64,000 nucleotides of DNA, taken from contig NZ_VFMR01000001.1 in NCBI RefSeq assembly GCF_006715145.1, positions 1,674,001-1,738,000 of the forward strand, given 5' to 3'. Shown here one piece after another: positions 58,115 to 64,000 of the stretch (positions are counted from its first letter, which is position 1; each line of letters begins with the position of its first letter). A program made the position numbers and the translations under genes. A model generated the notes under the pieces. The model saw only the letters and a program-made list of their open reading frames with translations. It did not search any database and was not told the origin of the DNA. Source of the DNA: Microbacterium sp. SLBN-146. GTDB taxonomy: Bacteria; Actinomycetota; Actinomycetes; Actinomycetales; Microbacteriaceae.

Positions 58115-59137
58115 ATGAGTGCTCGTCCGGTTCTCGTCGTCGGTGTGTGTGTACCCGAGCGGCGACGCTTCGTCGAGAGCTTCGCCGTCTCGTCGGGTGC
58201 AGGTGTCGTGCGGATTCTGGACGCTCCGCGCCGGGGAGCGGTGTCGTGGCCCGGGCAGGTCGATGTCGAGGTGCTCGAGGGGGAACCGGTCGTCGTGGAT
58301 GTCTCTTCGGGGGTCGATATCGCCCATGTGAGCGCCGCGGGGACCGATGTGCCGACGGTCGTCTGCGTCGTGGATGCGCCGCATATGATCGACGACTTCT
58401 GCGACGACGTTGCGCTGATCGATAACCCCGGCGCCGGGGATGAACGGGGTGATACCGGGGCGCGGGCGCGCCAGGCGGCGACCCTCATCGAGGCGGCGAC
58501 GCTCGTCGTCCTCGTGAACTGGGAGGGCCTCGACACGTCGCGGCTCGCGATGCTGATGGCGGTCGTTTCGCACCTGAGCCCGACGTCGAGGGTGAGGTTG
58601 AGTCGCGGGGCTGTCGAGGATGCGCGCGCGATCGCGAAGTTGGGTGACGATGGCATCGCGATTCAGGAGCGTGCCGGGTGGATGCGGGCGCTGAACGAGG
58701 AGCACGACCCGTACATGACGGATCGGCGAGTGAGCACGTTCCGCTACGAGCAGCTGCGGGCGTTCCACCCCGGGAGGTTGGCGCGGGTCCTCGATGAGGA
58801 ACTCGACGGTGGTGCGTGCGGGTTGCTTCTTCGGTCGGTGGGATTCTGCCGGTTGGCAACGCGGCCGGGGGTGCTCGCGCGGTGGGAGCATGTGGGATCG
58901 GCGATCTGGCTCAATCCGCTCGCGCCGGACGCGGGATTCGCGGCGCTCGGGCAGGAGATCGCGATCACGGGCCTCGATCTGAAGCGTGGGGAGATCACTC
59001 GCGCGCTGGATTCTGTGGCGCTCACCGATTCAGAACTCGCCGGTGGTCCGGATGTGTGGCGCCGGTTCGCGGATCCGCTCCCGGCGTGGCCCGTGTGGCC
59101 CCTGGACGTCGGCACGTCTGACGGCAGCGGTCGTTAG
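58115..59137 (+). CDS. CobW/COG0523-like protein lacking GTPase motifs, Zur-associated
   Basis: A 340-residue protein with the domain order of COG0523 metallochaperones. The C-terminal CobW_C domain is clear (VSTFRYEQLRAFHPGRLARV near 210 and GLLLRSVGFCRLATRPG near 237). In the N-terminal domain the Walker A GxxGxGKT is replaced by VGVCVPERRRFVESF, the Walker B-like strand is VVCVVDAPHMIDDF, the NKxD guanine motif is VLVNWEGLD, and the metal-binding CxCC motif is not seen. It therefore looks like a non-GTPase relative. SD: GAAGGG. The Zur-like box and the divergent zinc-free bL36 gene place it in the zinc-starvation response. Confidence 0.82.
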   Translation: MSARPVLVVGVCVPERRRFVESFAVSSGAGVVRILDAPRRGAVSWPGQVDVEVLEGEPVVVDVSSGVDIAHVSAAGTDVPTVVCVVDAPHMIDDFCDDVALIDNPGAGDERGDTGARARQAATLIEAATLVVLVNWEGLDTSRLAMLMAVVSHLSPTSRVRLSRGAVEDARAIAKLGDDGIAIQERAGWMRALNEEHDPYMTDRRVSTFRYEQLRAFHPGRLARVLDEELDGGACGLLLRSVGFCRLATRPGVLARWEHVGSAIWLNPLAPDAGFAALGQEIAITGLDLKRGEITRALDSVALTDSELAGGPDVWRRFADPLPAWPVWPLDVGTSDGSGR

Positions 59138-59160
59138 GGGTGGCAGCGCGCTGGGCCATG

Positions 59161-59426
59161 CTTCGTGCTCCGCGTTCCGTGCTTCGTGCTTCGTGCTTCG
59201 TGCTCGGTGCTCGGTGCTTCGTGCTCCGCGTTCCGTGCTCGGTGCTTCGTGCTCCGCGTTCCGTGCTCGGTGCTTCGTGCTCCGCGTTCCGTGCTCCGCG
59301 TTCCGTGCTTCGTGCTCCGTGCTCCGTGCTCCGTGCTTCGTGCTTCGTGCGCCGTGCTCCGCGTTCCGTGCTCCGCGTTCCGTGCTCCGTGCTCCGCGCT
59401 CCGTGCTCCGCGCTCCGCGCTTCCCG
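59161..59426. repeat. Heptanucleotide satellite, about 38 units
   Basis: About 38 contiguous 7-bp units drawn from CTCCGTG, CTTCGTG, CTCGGTG, CTCCGCG and TTCCGTG. A 28-bp higher-order unit (CTCGGTG-CTTCGTG-CTCCGCG-TTCCGTG) occurs three times in direct succession (59210-59293). It fills the 303-bp gap between the convergent CobW-like and DUF222/HNH genes and keeps several frames open by chance; these are not genes. Confidence 0.95.
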
Positions 59427-59440
59427 CGGATCGGGCACGG

Positions 59441-60955
59441 TCAGGCGGCGCGCCAGTGTGCGCGAGGGGGTGGGGTGGGTGGGTTCCAGGCCCATTTCCA
59501 GGTGGCGTGGGATTGCACGGTGATGGGGTCGCGGTGGTCGCCGGGCGGGGGATGGAGGGTGAACGGGCCCGTGTGTTCGCGTCGGATCTTCCAGCCATGG
59601 TTGTGGAGGAGGAGATGGTGGTGTCGGCAGAGAAGAATGCCGCGGTTGATGTCGGTGCGGCCGCCGTCGGCGACGTGGTCGATGTGGTGGGCCTCGCAAT
59701 ACGAGGCGGGCGTCGAGCACCCGGTCCATGCGCAGCCGCCATCTCGGACGGCGAGAGCGATGCGCTGCTTGGGGGTGAAGAGGCGGTGCTCGTGTCCGAC
59801 GTCGAGCGGGTTGCCGGTCTCGTCGAACCTGAGGCGGGTGGTGCCGGAGGTGCACACGGCTCGGTCGATGAGAGAGCCGGGGAGAACGTGCCCGCCGTCT
59901 TCGGCGTACCCCGCGGCGCGGAGTCGTCCGAACGCATCCCGACGTTCCGCGTCATGTTCGGGAGCGGTCTCGATGGTGACGACGCGAACCCCGGGTTGCC
60001 GGGCGCCGAAGACGTCAGAGGCTTCGGCGAGGGATCCGGCGCGGAGGATCGACATGAACAGGTCGTACTGCAACTGATCGTTCGTGCGGGGGTCATCGAC
60101 CAGGGCGGTGGCTGCGGCGCGCTCTTCGTCGGTCATGAATCGGGGTCCGCCGCGGCGAGGCCGCAGAGCCGCGTCGCGGATCGCGTGAACCCACAGGGCC
60201 ATCTCATCGTCGAACACGATCCGGCCGTGGTGCTGCCCGGTGTCGTCGATCCAGGTGCGGAAGGACCGGTTGGCGTACCTCTGTGCGAACCTCTCTTCCG
60301 CTCCGATGAGATCGAGGGAGTCCCTCAGCGCCCGCGCACGGATCGCGAGGTCTTCCACCGTGAGACCGGCGGCATCGTCGATGAGGTGCCGCGCTGCGGT
60401 CGCCCACACGGTGCGGGCATCGGGGGAGTCGTCGCGCGGGTCGGCCAGACCGCGGCGGATCGTGTCGTGCTGAGGGGTCGTCAGTCGCCCGGCCATCAAT
60501 GCCTCCCGCAGCACCGCGGCATGAGTCACCGCGGCAGCATCGGTCTCGGCAGCATCCGGCCCTGCATCACCACGCGAGTCGTCGCCCTGTCGTCCGTCGC
60601 TGCCAGCGAGAGCGTCTTCCAACAGTGCTGAGCCGACACGCACGTGCCTGGTCGCGTCGGCTTTCGTCCCGCCGGTGATCGCCTGGATCAGCGAAGCCGG
60701 ACTCCCGTGCCCTTGCGTCGCGGCAAGCCCGGACTGCCCCGCGGACCTCTGTGATCGGTGCGCGGCCACCCCGGCAAAAAGCGCCTGCAACCGTGCGATG
60801 TCGTTCGCGATCCCGGCGAGGTCTCTGCTGATCTCGAGCACGGACGCGTCACTGAGTCGTAGTGCCGCCACCGGCAGTTCTCGCGCGGGGACCCGCAGCT
60901 CGGCGAACACCGAGATGCGGTCGAACCGCTCTGCGATGTTCGTAATAAGATCCAT
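59441..60955 (-). CDS. DUF222 / HNH endonuclease-domain protein (13E12-repeat type), second copy
   Basis: A 504-residue protein with a DUF222 helical region over most of its length and an intact HNH site near 435-475: CAWTGCSTPASYCEAHHIDH, GGRTDINRGILLCRHHHLLLH. It shares architecture but little close sequence identity with the 20351 protein and has no LexA box at its start. The ATG at 60955 (MDLITNIAERF) is preferred, with CGAGG upstream; an ATG 42 bp upstream is less convincing. It ends 15 bp from the heptamer satellite. Confidence 0.85.
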   Translation of the reverse strand: MDLITNIAERFDRISVFAELRVPARELPVAALRLSDASVLEISRDLAGIANDIARLQALFAGVAAHRSQRSAGQSGLAATQGHGSPASLIQAITGGTKADATRHVRVGSALLEDALAGSDGRQGDDSRGDAGPDAAETDAAAVTHAAVLREALMAGRLTTPQHDTIRRGLADPRDDSPDARTVWATAARHLIDDAAGLTVEDLAIRARALRDSLDLIGAEERFAQRYANRSFRTWIDDTGQHHGRIVFDDEMALWVHAIRDAALRPRRGGPRFMTDEERAAATALVDDPRTNDQLQYDLFMSILRAGSLAEASDVFGARQPGVRVVTIETAPEHDAERRDAFGRLRAAGYAEDGGHVLPGSLIDRAVCTSGTTRLRFDETGNPLDVGHEHRLFTPKQRIALAVRDGGCAWTGCSTPASYCEAHHIDHVADGGRTDINRGILLCRHHHLLLHNHGWKIRREHTGPFTLHPPPGDHRDPITVQSHATWKWAWNPPTPPPRAHWRAA

Positions 60956-61165
60956 AAGAGAATCCTCGCAGAGCCCACCGACATTCGAATATGGCAACGA
61001 TCAGTCTGTGGATAACCTCTGCCGGGCACAGCCCGATCGCTCGACGCGACGGCGCTCATCTCGAGAGGAGCCATCCGCATTCGGCGAGAACCTCGCACCA
61101 TACGCGCATCGCGCTCGGATCACAACCACCCCTGACGGCACAGCTTCGTTGTCTACCGTCGAGTG

Positions 61166-61276
61166 ATGAGCGCTGATGAACGGGGCATCGAAGCCGCGGA
61201 GTCACGTCCGGATCCGCGTCGCTCGAAGCCGCATTCACCCTCGACCGCACCGCCCACCAGAACCACCGACCACTGA
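61166..61276 (+). CDS. Possible leaderless small protein
   Basis: A 36-codon ORF (MSADERGIEAAESRPDPRRS followed by a Pro/Thr-rich tail) whose ATG lies 6 nt after TACCGT (61154-61159), matching the leaderless pattern used elsewhere here. No family is recognised, and it may be chance. Apart from it, the 358-bp gap 60956-61313 shows nothing but the CsbD promoter region. Confidence 0.25.
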   Translation: MSADERGIEAAESRPDPRRSKPHSPSTAPPTRTTDH

Positions 61277-61313
61277 CGGTCACCAGATCGTCAGACTGTT
61301 GAGAGGAGAACCC

Positions 61314-61490
61314 ATGGGTATGGGAGACGACATCAAGCACAACGCCGAAGACCTCAAGGGCAAGGCCAAGGAGGCCTACGGCAAGGCGACCGACGACAAG
61401 TCGACCGAGGCCGAGGGTCACGCCGAGCAGGCCGCGGCGAAGACGAAGAAGGCCGGCGACGACATCAAGGATGCCGTCACCGACAGCTGA
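61314..61490 (+). CDS. CsbD-family stress protein
   Basis: A 58-residue, very hydrophilic, Lys/Ala/Asp-rich protein with the CsbD pattern (DDIKHNAEDLKGKAKEAYGK then DKSTEAEGHAEQAAAKTKKA). Family members are abundant general-stress proteins, in Bacillus under SigB; function unknown. SD: GAGAGGAGA. A hairpin follows the stop. Confidence 0.9.
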   Translation: MGMGDDIKHNAEDLKGKAKEAYGKATDDKSTEAEGHAEQAAAKTKKAGDDIKDAVTDS

Positions 61491-61500
61491 GTACACGACG

Positions 61501-61540
61501 GAAGTGCCCGGCGCTGCGTGCGAGCGGTGCCGGGCACTTC
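61501..61540 (+). terminator. Hairpin terminator after the CsbD gene
   Basis: GAAGTGCCCGGC (61501-61512) and GCCGGGCACTTC (61529-61540) form a perfect 12-bp stem beginning 10 nt after the stop codon. Confidence 0.7.
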
Positions 61541-61647
61541 TGCGTCTGGGCGCAAGGGACCTTGGTCCCTGCGGCAGCGGGCGGGCGGGACGTACGTTTC
61601 GGAGGTGGGCCGGATCGCACGAGAGACTGGCCCGTCGGAGGTGCGAC

Positions 61648-62133
61648 GTGAGGAATGCGGGAGCGACGCAGTCGCCGTCGACCGATTCGGAACCCTTTCG
61701 CGGTGACGCCGAGCGCCCGATTTCGCCCGCTGCGCGGCATCCGTTCAACTGGCACGATCGGCACCTCGACAGCTTGACGCGAGGCGAACGCGCCGCGGAT
61801 CGACTCCGCAACGGCATGGGCTCCTGGGCGTTCATCGCGGGATTCGTCGCCTTCATGCTCCTGTGGGCCGTCGTGAACGTCATGGATGTCGCGTGGGACC
61901 CCTATCCCTACATCCTGCTGAACCTCTTCTTGAGCATGCTGGCGGGACTCCAGGGGGCGATTCTTCTGATCGCGGCCAAGCGGCAGGACGCGATCGCAGC
62001 TGCTCTCGCTCAGCACGACTACGAGACGAACGTTTCGGCCAAGCGGGAGCTCGAAGAGCTGATGGAGATGAACAGGGCTCAGCTCGACCTGATCGTCCGG
62101 ATCCATCAGCGGATGCCGGACTCGGAGACGTGA
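61648..62133 (+). CDS. DUF1003 membrane protein
   Basis: A 161-residue protein with two central helices (SWAFIAGFVAFMLLWAVVNVM and PYILLNLFLSMLAGLQGAILL) then a soluble helix KRQDAIAAALAQHDYETNVSAKRELEEL, the DUF1003 pattern. Function unknown. The GTG at 61648 is chosen because the strong SD GGAGGTG lies 5 nt upstream. Its stop overlaps the next start (TGATG). Confidence 0.82.
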   Translation: MRNAGATQSPSTDSEPFRGDAERPISPAARHPFNWHDRHLDSLTRGERAADRLRNGMGSWAFIAGFVAFMLLWAVVNVMDVAWDPYPYILLNLFLSMLAGLQGAILLIAAKRQDAIAAALAQHDYETNVSAKRELEELMEMNRAQLDLIVRIHQRMPDSET

Positions 62134-62834
62134 TGGGCGATGAACCTCCCGTGCGCCGGGAGGATGCCGTGAGTCGAGCCGACTCCGACCGTGATTTCAG
62201 CGGGTTCTGGCATCGGGCGGGTGTGAGGGTCGGCGCGATGCTGTCGATCTTCGCGGTGGTCGCCGTCGTCACCGGGGTTGCGGGATCGTGGGTGTTCGCG
62301 CCCGCGGTCGGGTGGATCATCGCGATCGGCGTGTACGCGTCGTGGGTGTGGCGCAGCGTCGTGACGCTAGGCCCGGCTGACACCGCCAGTCATGCCACCC
62401 GGGAGGATCCCACCCAGCCGGTCGCGCAGGCGCTGTTGATCGCAGCCGGCGTCGCCAGTGTCGGAGCTATCGTGCTCCTGCTCGTCGAAGCGGGAACGAC
62501 GCAGGGTCCCGCCAGATTCGGTTTGGCGGGGGCGGCACTGGGAACCGTCGGTGCGTCTTGGCTGCTCGTGCAGATCGTCTTCACCCTGAGGTATGCGGGC
62601 GTCTACTACCGGGATGGGGGCACCGGAGTCGACTTCAACCAGTCTGAACCGCCGGCATACCGGGACTTCGCCTACGTGGCGTTCACGCTCGGCATGACGT
62701 ACCAGGTGTCGGATACCGACCTCACCAGTACGTCGATCAGACGGGAGGCGCTGCGTCACGCCGTCTTGTCGTACGTGCTCGGGGTGATCGTGCTCGCCGC
62801 GGCGATCAACCTCATCGCCGCCCTCATCCGGTGA
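62133..62834 (+). CDS. DUF1345 membrane protein
   Basis: A 233-residue protein with five hydrophobic segments. The family landmarks are ASWVWRSVV near 72, TLRYAGVYYRDGGTGVDFNQ near 152, and PAYRDFAYVAFTLGMTYQVSDTDL near 175, typical of DUF1345. Function unknown. It overlaps the DUF1003 stop by 1 nt and is co-transcribed with it. Confidence 0.85.
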   Translation: MGDEPPVRREDAVSRADSDRDFSGFWHRAGVRVGAMLSIFAVVAVVTGVAGSWVFAPAVGWIIAIGVYASWVWRSVVTLGPADTASHATREDPTQPVAQALLIAAGVASVGAIVLLLVEAGTTQGPARFGLAGAALGTVGASWLLVQIVFTLRYAGVYYRDGGTGVDFNQSEPPAYRDFAYVAFTLGMTYQVSDTDLTSTSIRREALRHAVLSYVLGVIVLAAAINLIAALIR

Positions 62835-62869
62835 CGCCGAACGGTGACGAACCTCGGCGTCGAGTCGCG

Positions 62870-63358
62870 TCAGCGGTAGTTGACGAACTGGAGATCGACG
62901 TCGAGGTCGGCTGCCTTGAGCAGACGCTGCACTTCCTGAAGGTCGTCGCGGCTCTTCGACTGCACGCGCAGCTCGTCGCCCTGGATCTGCGACTTCACGG
63001 ACTTGGGTCCCTCGTCGCGGATGATCTTGGAGATCTTCTTCGCGTTCTCCGACGAGATGCCGTCCTTGAGGGTCGACGTGATCCGGTACTCCTTGCTTCC
63101 CGCGACCGGCTCACCCGTCTCGAGACTCTTCAGCGAGATGCCGCGCTTGACGAGCTTGGACTGGAACACGTCGAGGACGGCCTTCGCCCGTTCCTCGGTG
63201 CTCGCCTTGATGAGGATCGCTTCGCCGCTCCACTCGATCGAGGCGTTTGTGCCCTTGAAGTCGTAACGCTGCTCGACCTCTTTGCGGGCCTGATTGAGCG
63301 CGTTGTCGGCCTCCTGGTTGTCGACCTTGCTGACGATGTCGAAAGAGGAATCAGCCAT
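62870..63358 (-). CDS. YajQ-family nucleotide (c-di-GMP)-binding protein
   Basis: A 162-residue protein: [40 protein letters not shown] and a second domain ending [24 protein letters not shown]. Length and both domains match YajQ, which binds c-di-GMP in Xanthomonas; in other bacteria it is a nucleic-acid- or nucleotide-binding protein. TAGACT (63370-63365) ends 6 nt before the ATG, so it is predicted leaderless. Confidence 0.93.
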   Translation of the reverse strand: MADSSFDIVSKVDNQEADNALNQARKEVEQRYDFKGTNASIEWSGEAILIKASTEERAKAVLDVFQSKLVKRGISLKSLETGEPVAGSKEYRITSTLKDGISSENAKKISKIIRDEGPKSVKSQIQGDELRVQSKSRDDLQEVQRLLKAADLDVDLQFVNYR

Positions 63359-63396
63359 CCCAGAAGTCTACTCACGCCGACCGCTCGCGGGAGTTC

Positions 63397-63410
63397 TGCA
63401 AACGCTTCCA
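63397..63410. promoter_or_regulatory. LacI-type operator 1 upstream of the sugar-binding protein gene
   Basis: TGCAAACGCTTCCA fits the LacI/GalR consensus TGNAANCGNTTNCA with the central CG. It lies 109 bp upstream of operator 2, a distance compatible with DNA looping. Confidence 0.65.
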
Positions 63411-63477
63411 CATCGATGGATGCCGCGGTGTGACCGCCACGGAAGATCACAAAGCCATATCGACGCTCTGCCTTGTG

Positions 63478-63506
63478 TTGCACACAGGGTCGAGAACGTA
63501 CACAAT
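63478..63506 (+). promoter_or_regulatory. Promoter of the sugar ABC transporter gene
   Basis: -35 TTGCAC (63478-63483), a 17-bp spacer, and -10 CACAAT (63501-63506). LacI operator 2 begins at the last base of the -10. Confidence 0.5.
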
Positions 63507-63519
63507 GTAAGCGCTTGCA
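63506..63519. promoter_or_regulatory. LacI-type operator 2 at the transcription start
   Basis: TGTAAGCGCTTGCA fits TGNAANCGNTTNCA with AAGCGCTT forming a perfect core palindrome, as in maltose- and alpha-glucoside-type LacI regulators. It overlaps the expected start of transcription. Confidence 0.8.
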
Positions 63520-63605
63520 GCTCTGTGCAGGCGTCAGAACCACGGCCTCTCCCACTCAACAGGTGCGGAGACGGCAAGAGAAGCACTCAAGAGAGGCACA
63601 CACCA

Positions 63606-64000
63606 ATGAAGGTGAACAAGAAGAGCATCGTCGCCTTCGGCGCGATGGCTGCTGTTTCATCCCTGGCTCTGGTCGGCTGCGCGAGCGGCGGAAGCGGCGG
63701 CGGTTCGACCGACGCCCCCGACGCTGCCGGAACCCTCACGGTCTGGGTGGACGCCGACCGCGCGGGCGTCCTGAAGGAGCCTGCCGCCGAGTTCACCCAG
63801 GAGACCGGCGTCAAGGTCAACCTCGTGCAGAAGGACTTCGGCGAGATCCGCGATCAGTTCATCTCGCAGGTCCCCACGGGCAAGGGCCCGGACATCGCCG
63901 TCGGCGCGCACGACTGGCTCGGAACGCTCGTCACGAACGGTGTCGTGGCGCCGGTCGAGCTCGGTGACACGGCCGCGGACTACGAGAAGGTCGCGATCGA
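63606..64000 (+). CDS. Sugar ABC transporter substrate-binding lipoprotein (maltose type), 5' part
   Basis: The first 131 residues are visible: a signal peptide with lipobox LVGC (lipid-modified Cys near 23), a Gly/Ser linker, then the solute-binding opening GTLTVWVDADRAGVLKEPAAEF, VNLVQKDFGEIRDQF and PDIAVGAHDWLGTLVTNGVV, which closely resembles MalE-type maltose/maltodextrin binders. The gene runs past the right edge; permease genes would be expected downstream. Two LacI-type operators indicate carbohydrate-responsive repression. Confidence 0.9.
   Translation, partial: MKVNKKSIVAFGAMAAVSSLALVGCASGGSGGGSTDAPDAAGTLTVWVDADRAGVLKEPAAEFTQETGVKVNLVQKDFGEIRDQFISQVPTGKGPDIAVGAHDWLGTLVTNGVVAPVELGDTAADYEKVAI

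Noticed and set aside
59165..60631. Several long frames through the heptamer satellite
   Set aside because: Seven-bp units without stop codons keep frames open; the translations are repeats such as VLRAPCS with no support.
60880..60955. LexA box for the second DUF222/HNH gene
   Set aside because: Only half sites such as CGAACATC are present near its start; no GAACN4GTTC palindrome is found.
1..64000. tRNA or rRNA genes
   Set aside because: I looked for T-arm words such as GTTCGAATC and GGTTCGA. The hits lie in coding sequence (trkH at about 19336) or in palindrome A1, with no cloverleaf around them.

Overview
The window is about 70% GC, nearly gap-free bacterial chromosome from a high-GC actinobacterium. 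A Microbacterium-like member of the Microbacteriaceae is my best inference. Supporting features are F420-type luciferase-like oxidoreductases, a complete-looking menaquinone route, the 32-residue actinobacterial ribosomal protein bS22, two DUF222/HNH (13E12-type) genes, DUF2510/Ltp surface proteins and very many leaderless genes. No rRNA, tRNA, CRISPR array, transposase, integrase or phage structural gene was recognised.

Layout. 1-5 kb: the 5' part of a sensor kinase gene, an aminoglycoside-phosphotransferase-fold protein, a proline-rich exported protein, a degenerate phosphopantetheinyl-transferase-like protein and NAD+ synthetase. 5-9 kb: a TM0106-type nuclease-helicase. 9-20 kb: housekeeping genes (PLP decarboxylase, upp, tadA, F420 oxidoreductase, cation-diffusion transporter, hydrolase, ArsR/AHSA1 pair, proC, two-gene K+ uptake system). 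20-26.5 kb: an SOS-box-bearing DUF222/HNH gene, small HTH protein, bS22, rhodanese/glutaredoxin pair, phosphatase, MscS channel and an archaeal-size aspartyl-tRNA synthetase. 26.5-32.5 kb: DUF368 lipid-carrier flippase and a cytochrome c maturation (System II) operon. 32.7-35.3 kb: a small accessory patch with an Ltp/PASTA protein, small hypotheticals, a doubtful region and three 57-bp palindromic elements. 35.3-40.9 kb: YhgE/Pip-like protein and an MMPL transporter fused to a degenerate ABC-type ATPase domain, divergent from a TetR regulator with an operator palindrome. 40.9-55.4 kb: menaquinone locus (menC, menB, menE, menA, menD, menF, menG, polyprenyl synthase, flavin reductase) interleaved with small genes and two more 57-bp elements. 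55.4-64 kb: hydrolase, CPBP protease, a zinc-limitation pair (zinc-independent bL36 and a CobW-like protein around a Zur-like box), a second DUF222/HNH gene, stress proteins, YajQ and the start of a sugar ABC transporter under two LacI-type operators.

Three sequence-level themes stand out. First, about two dozen genes have a TANNNT -10 hexamer ending 6-8 nt before the start codon, so their mRNAs should be leaderless; in three places the upstream stop codon forms the first three bases of that hexamer. Second, five intergenic palindromes are each exactly 57 bp, with 18-bp conserved arms and a 21-bp variable centre. I could not match them to a known element, and they are my best candidate for an undescribed system. 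Third, the heptamer GGATGCC/GGCATCC is roughly six-fold over-represented on both strands. Functional calls come from reading motifs in translations; no database search was run.
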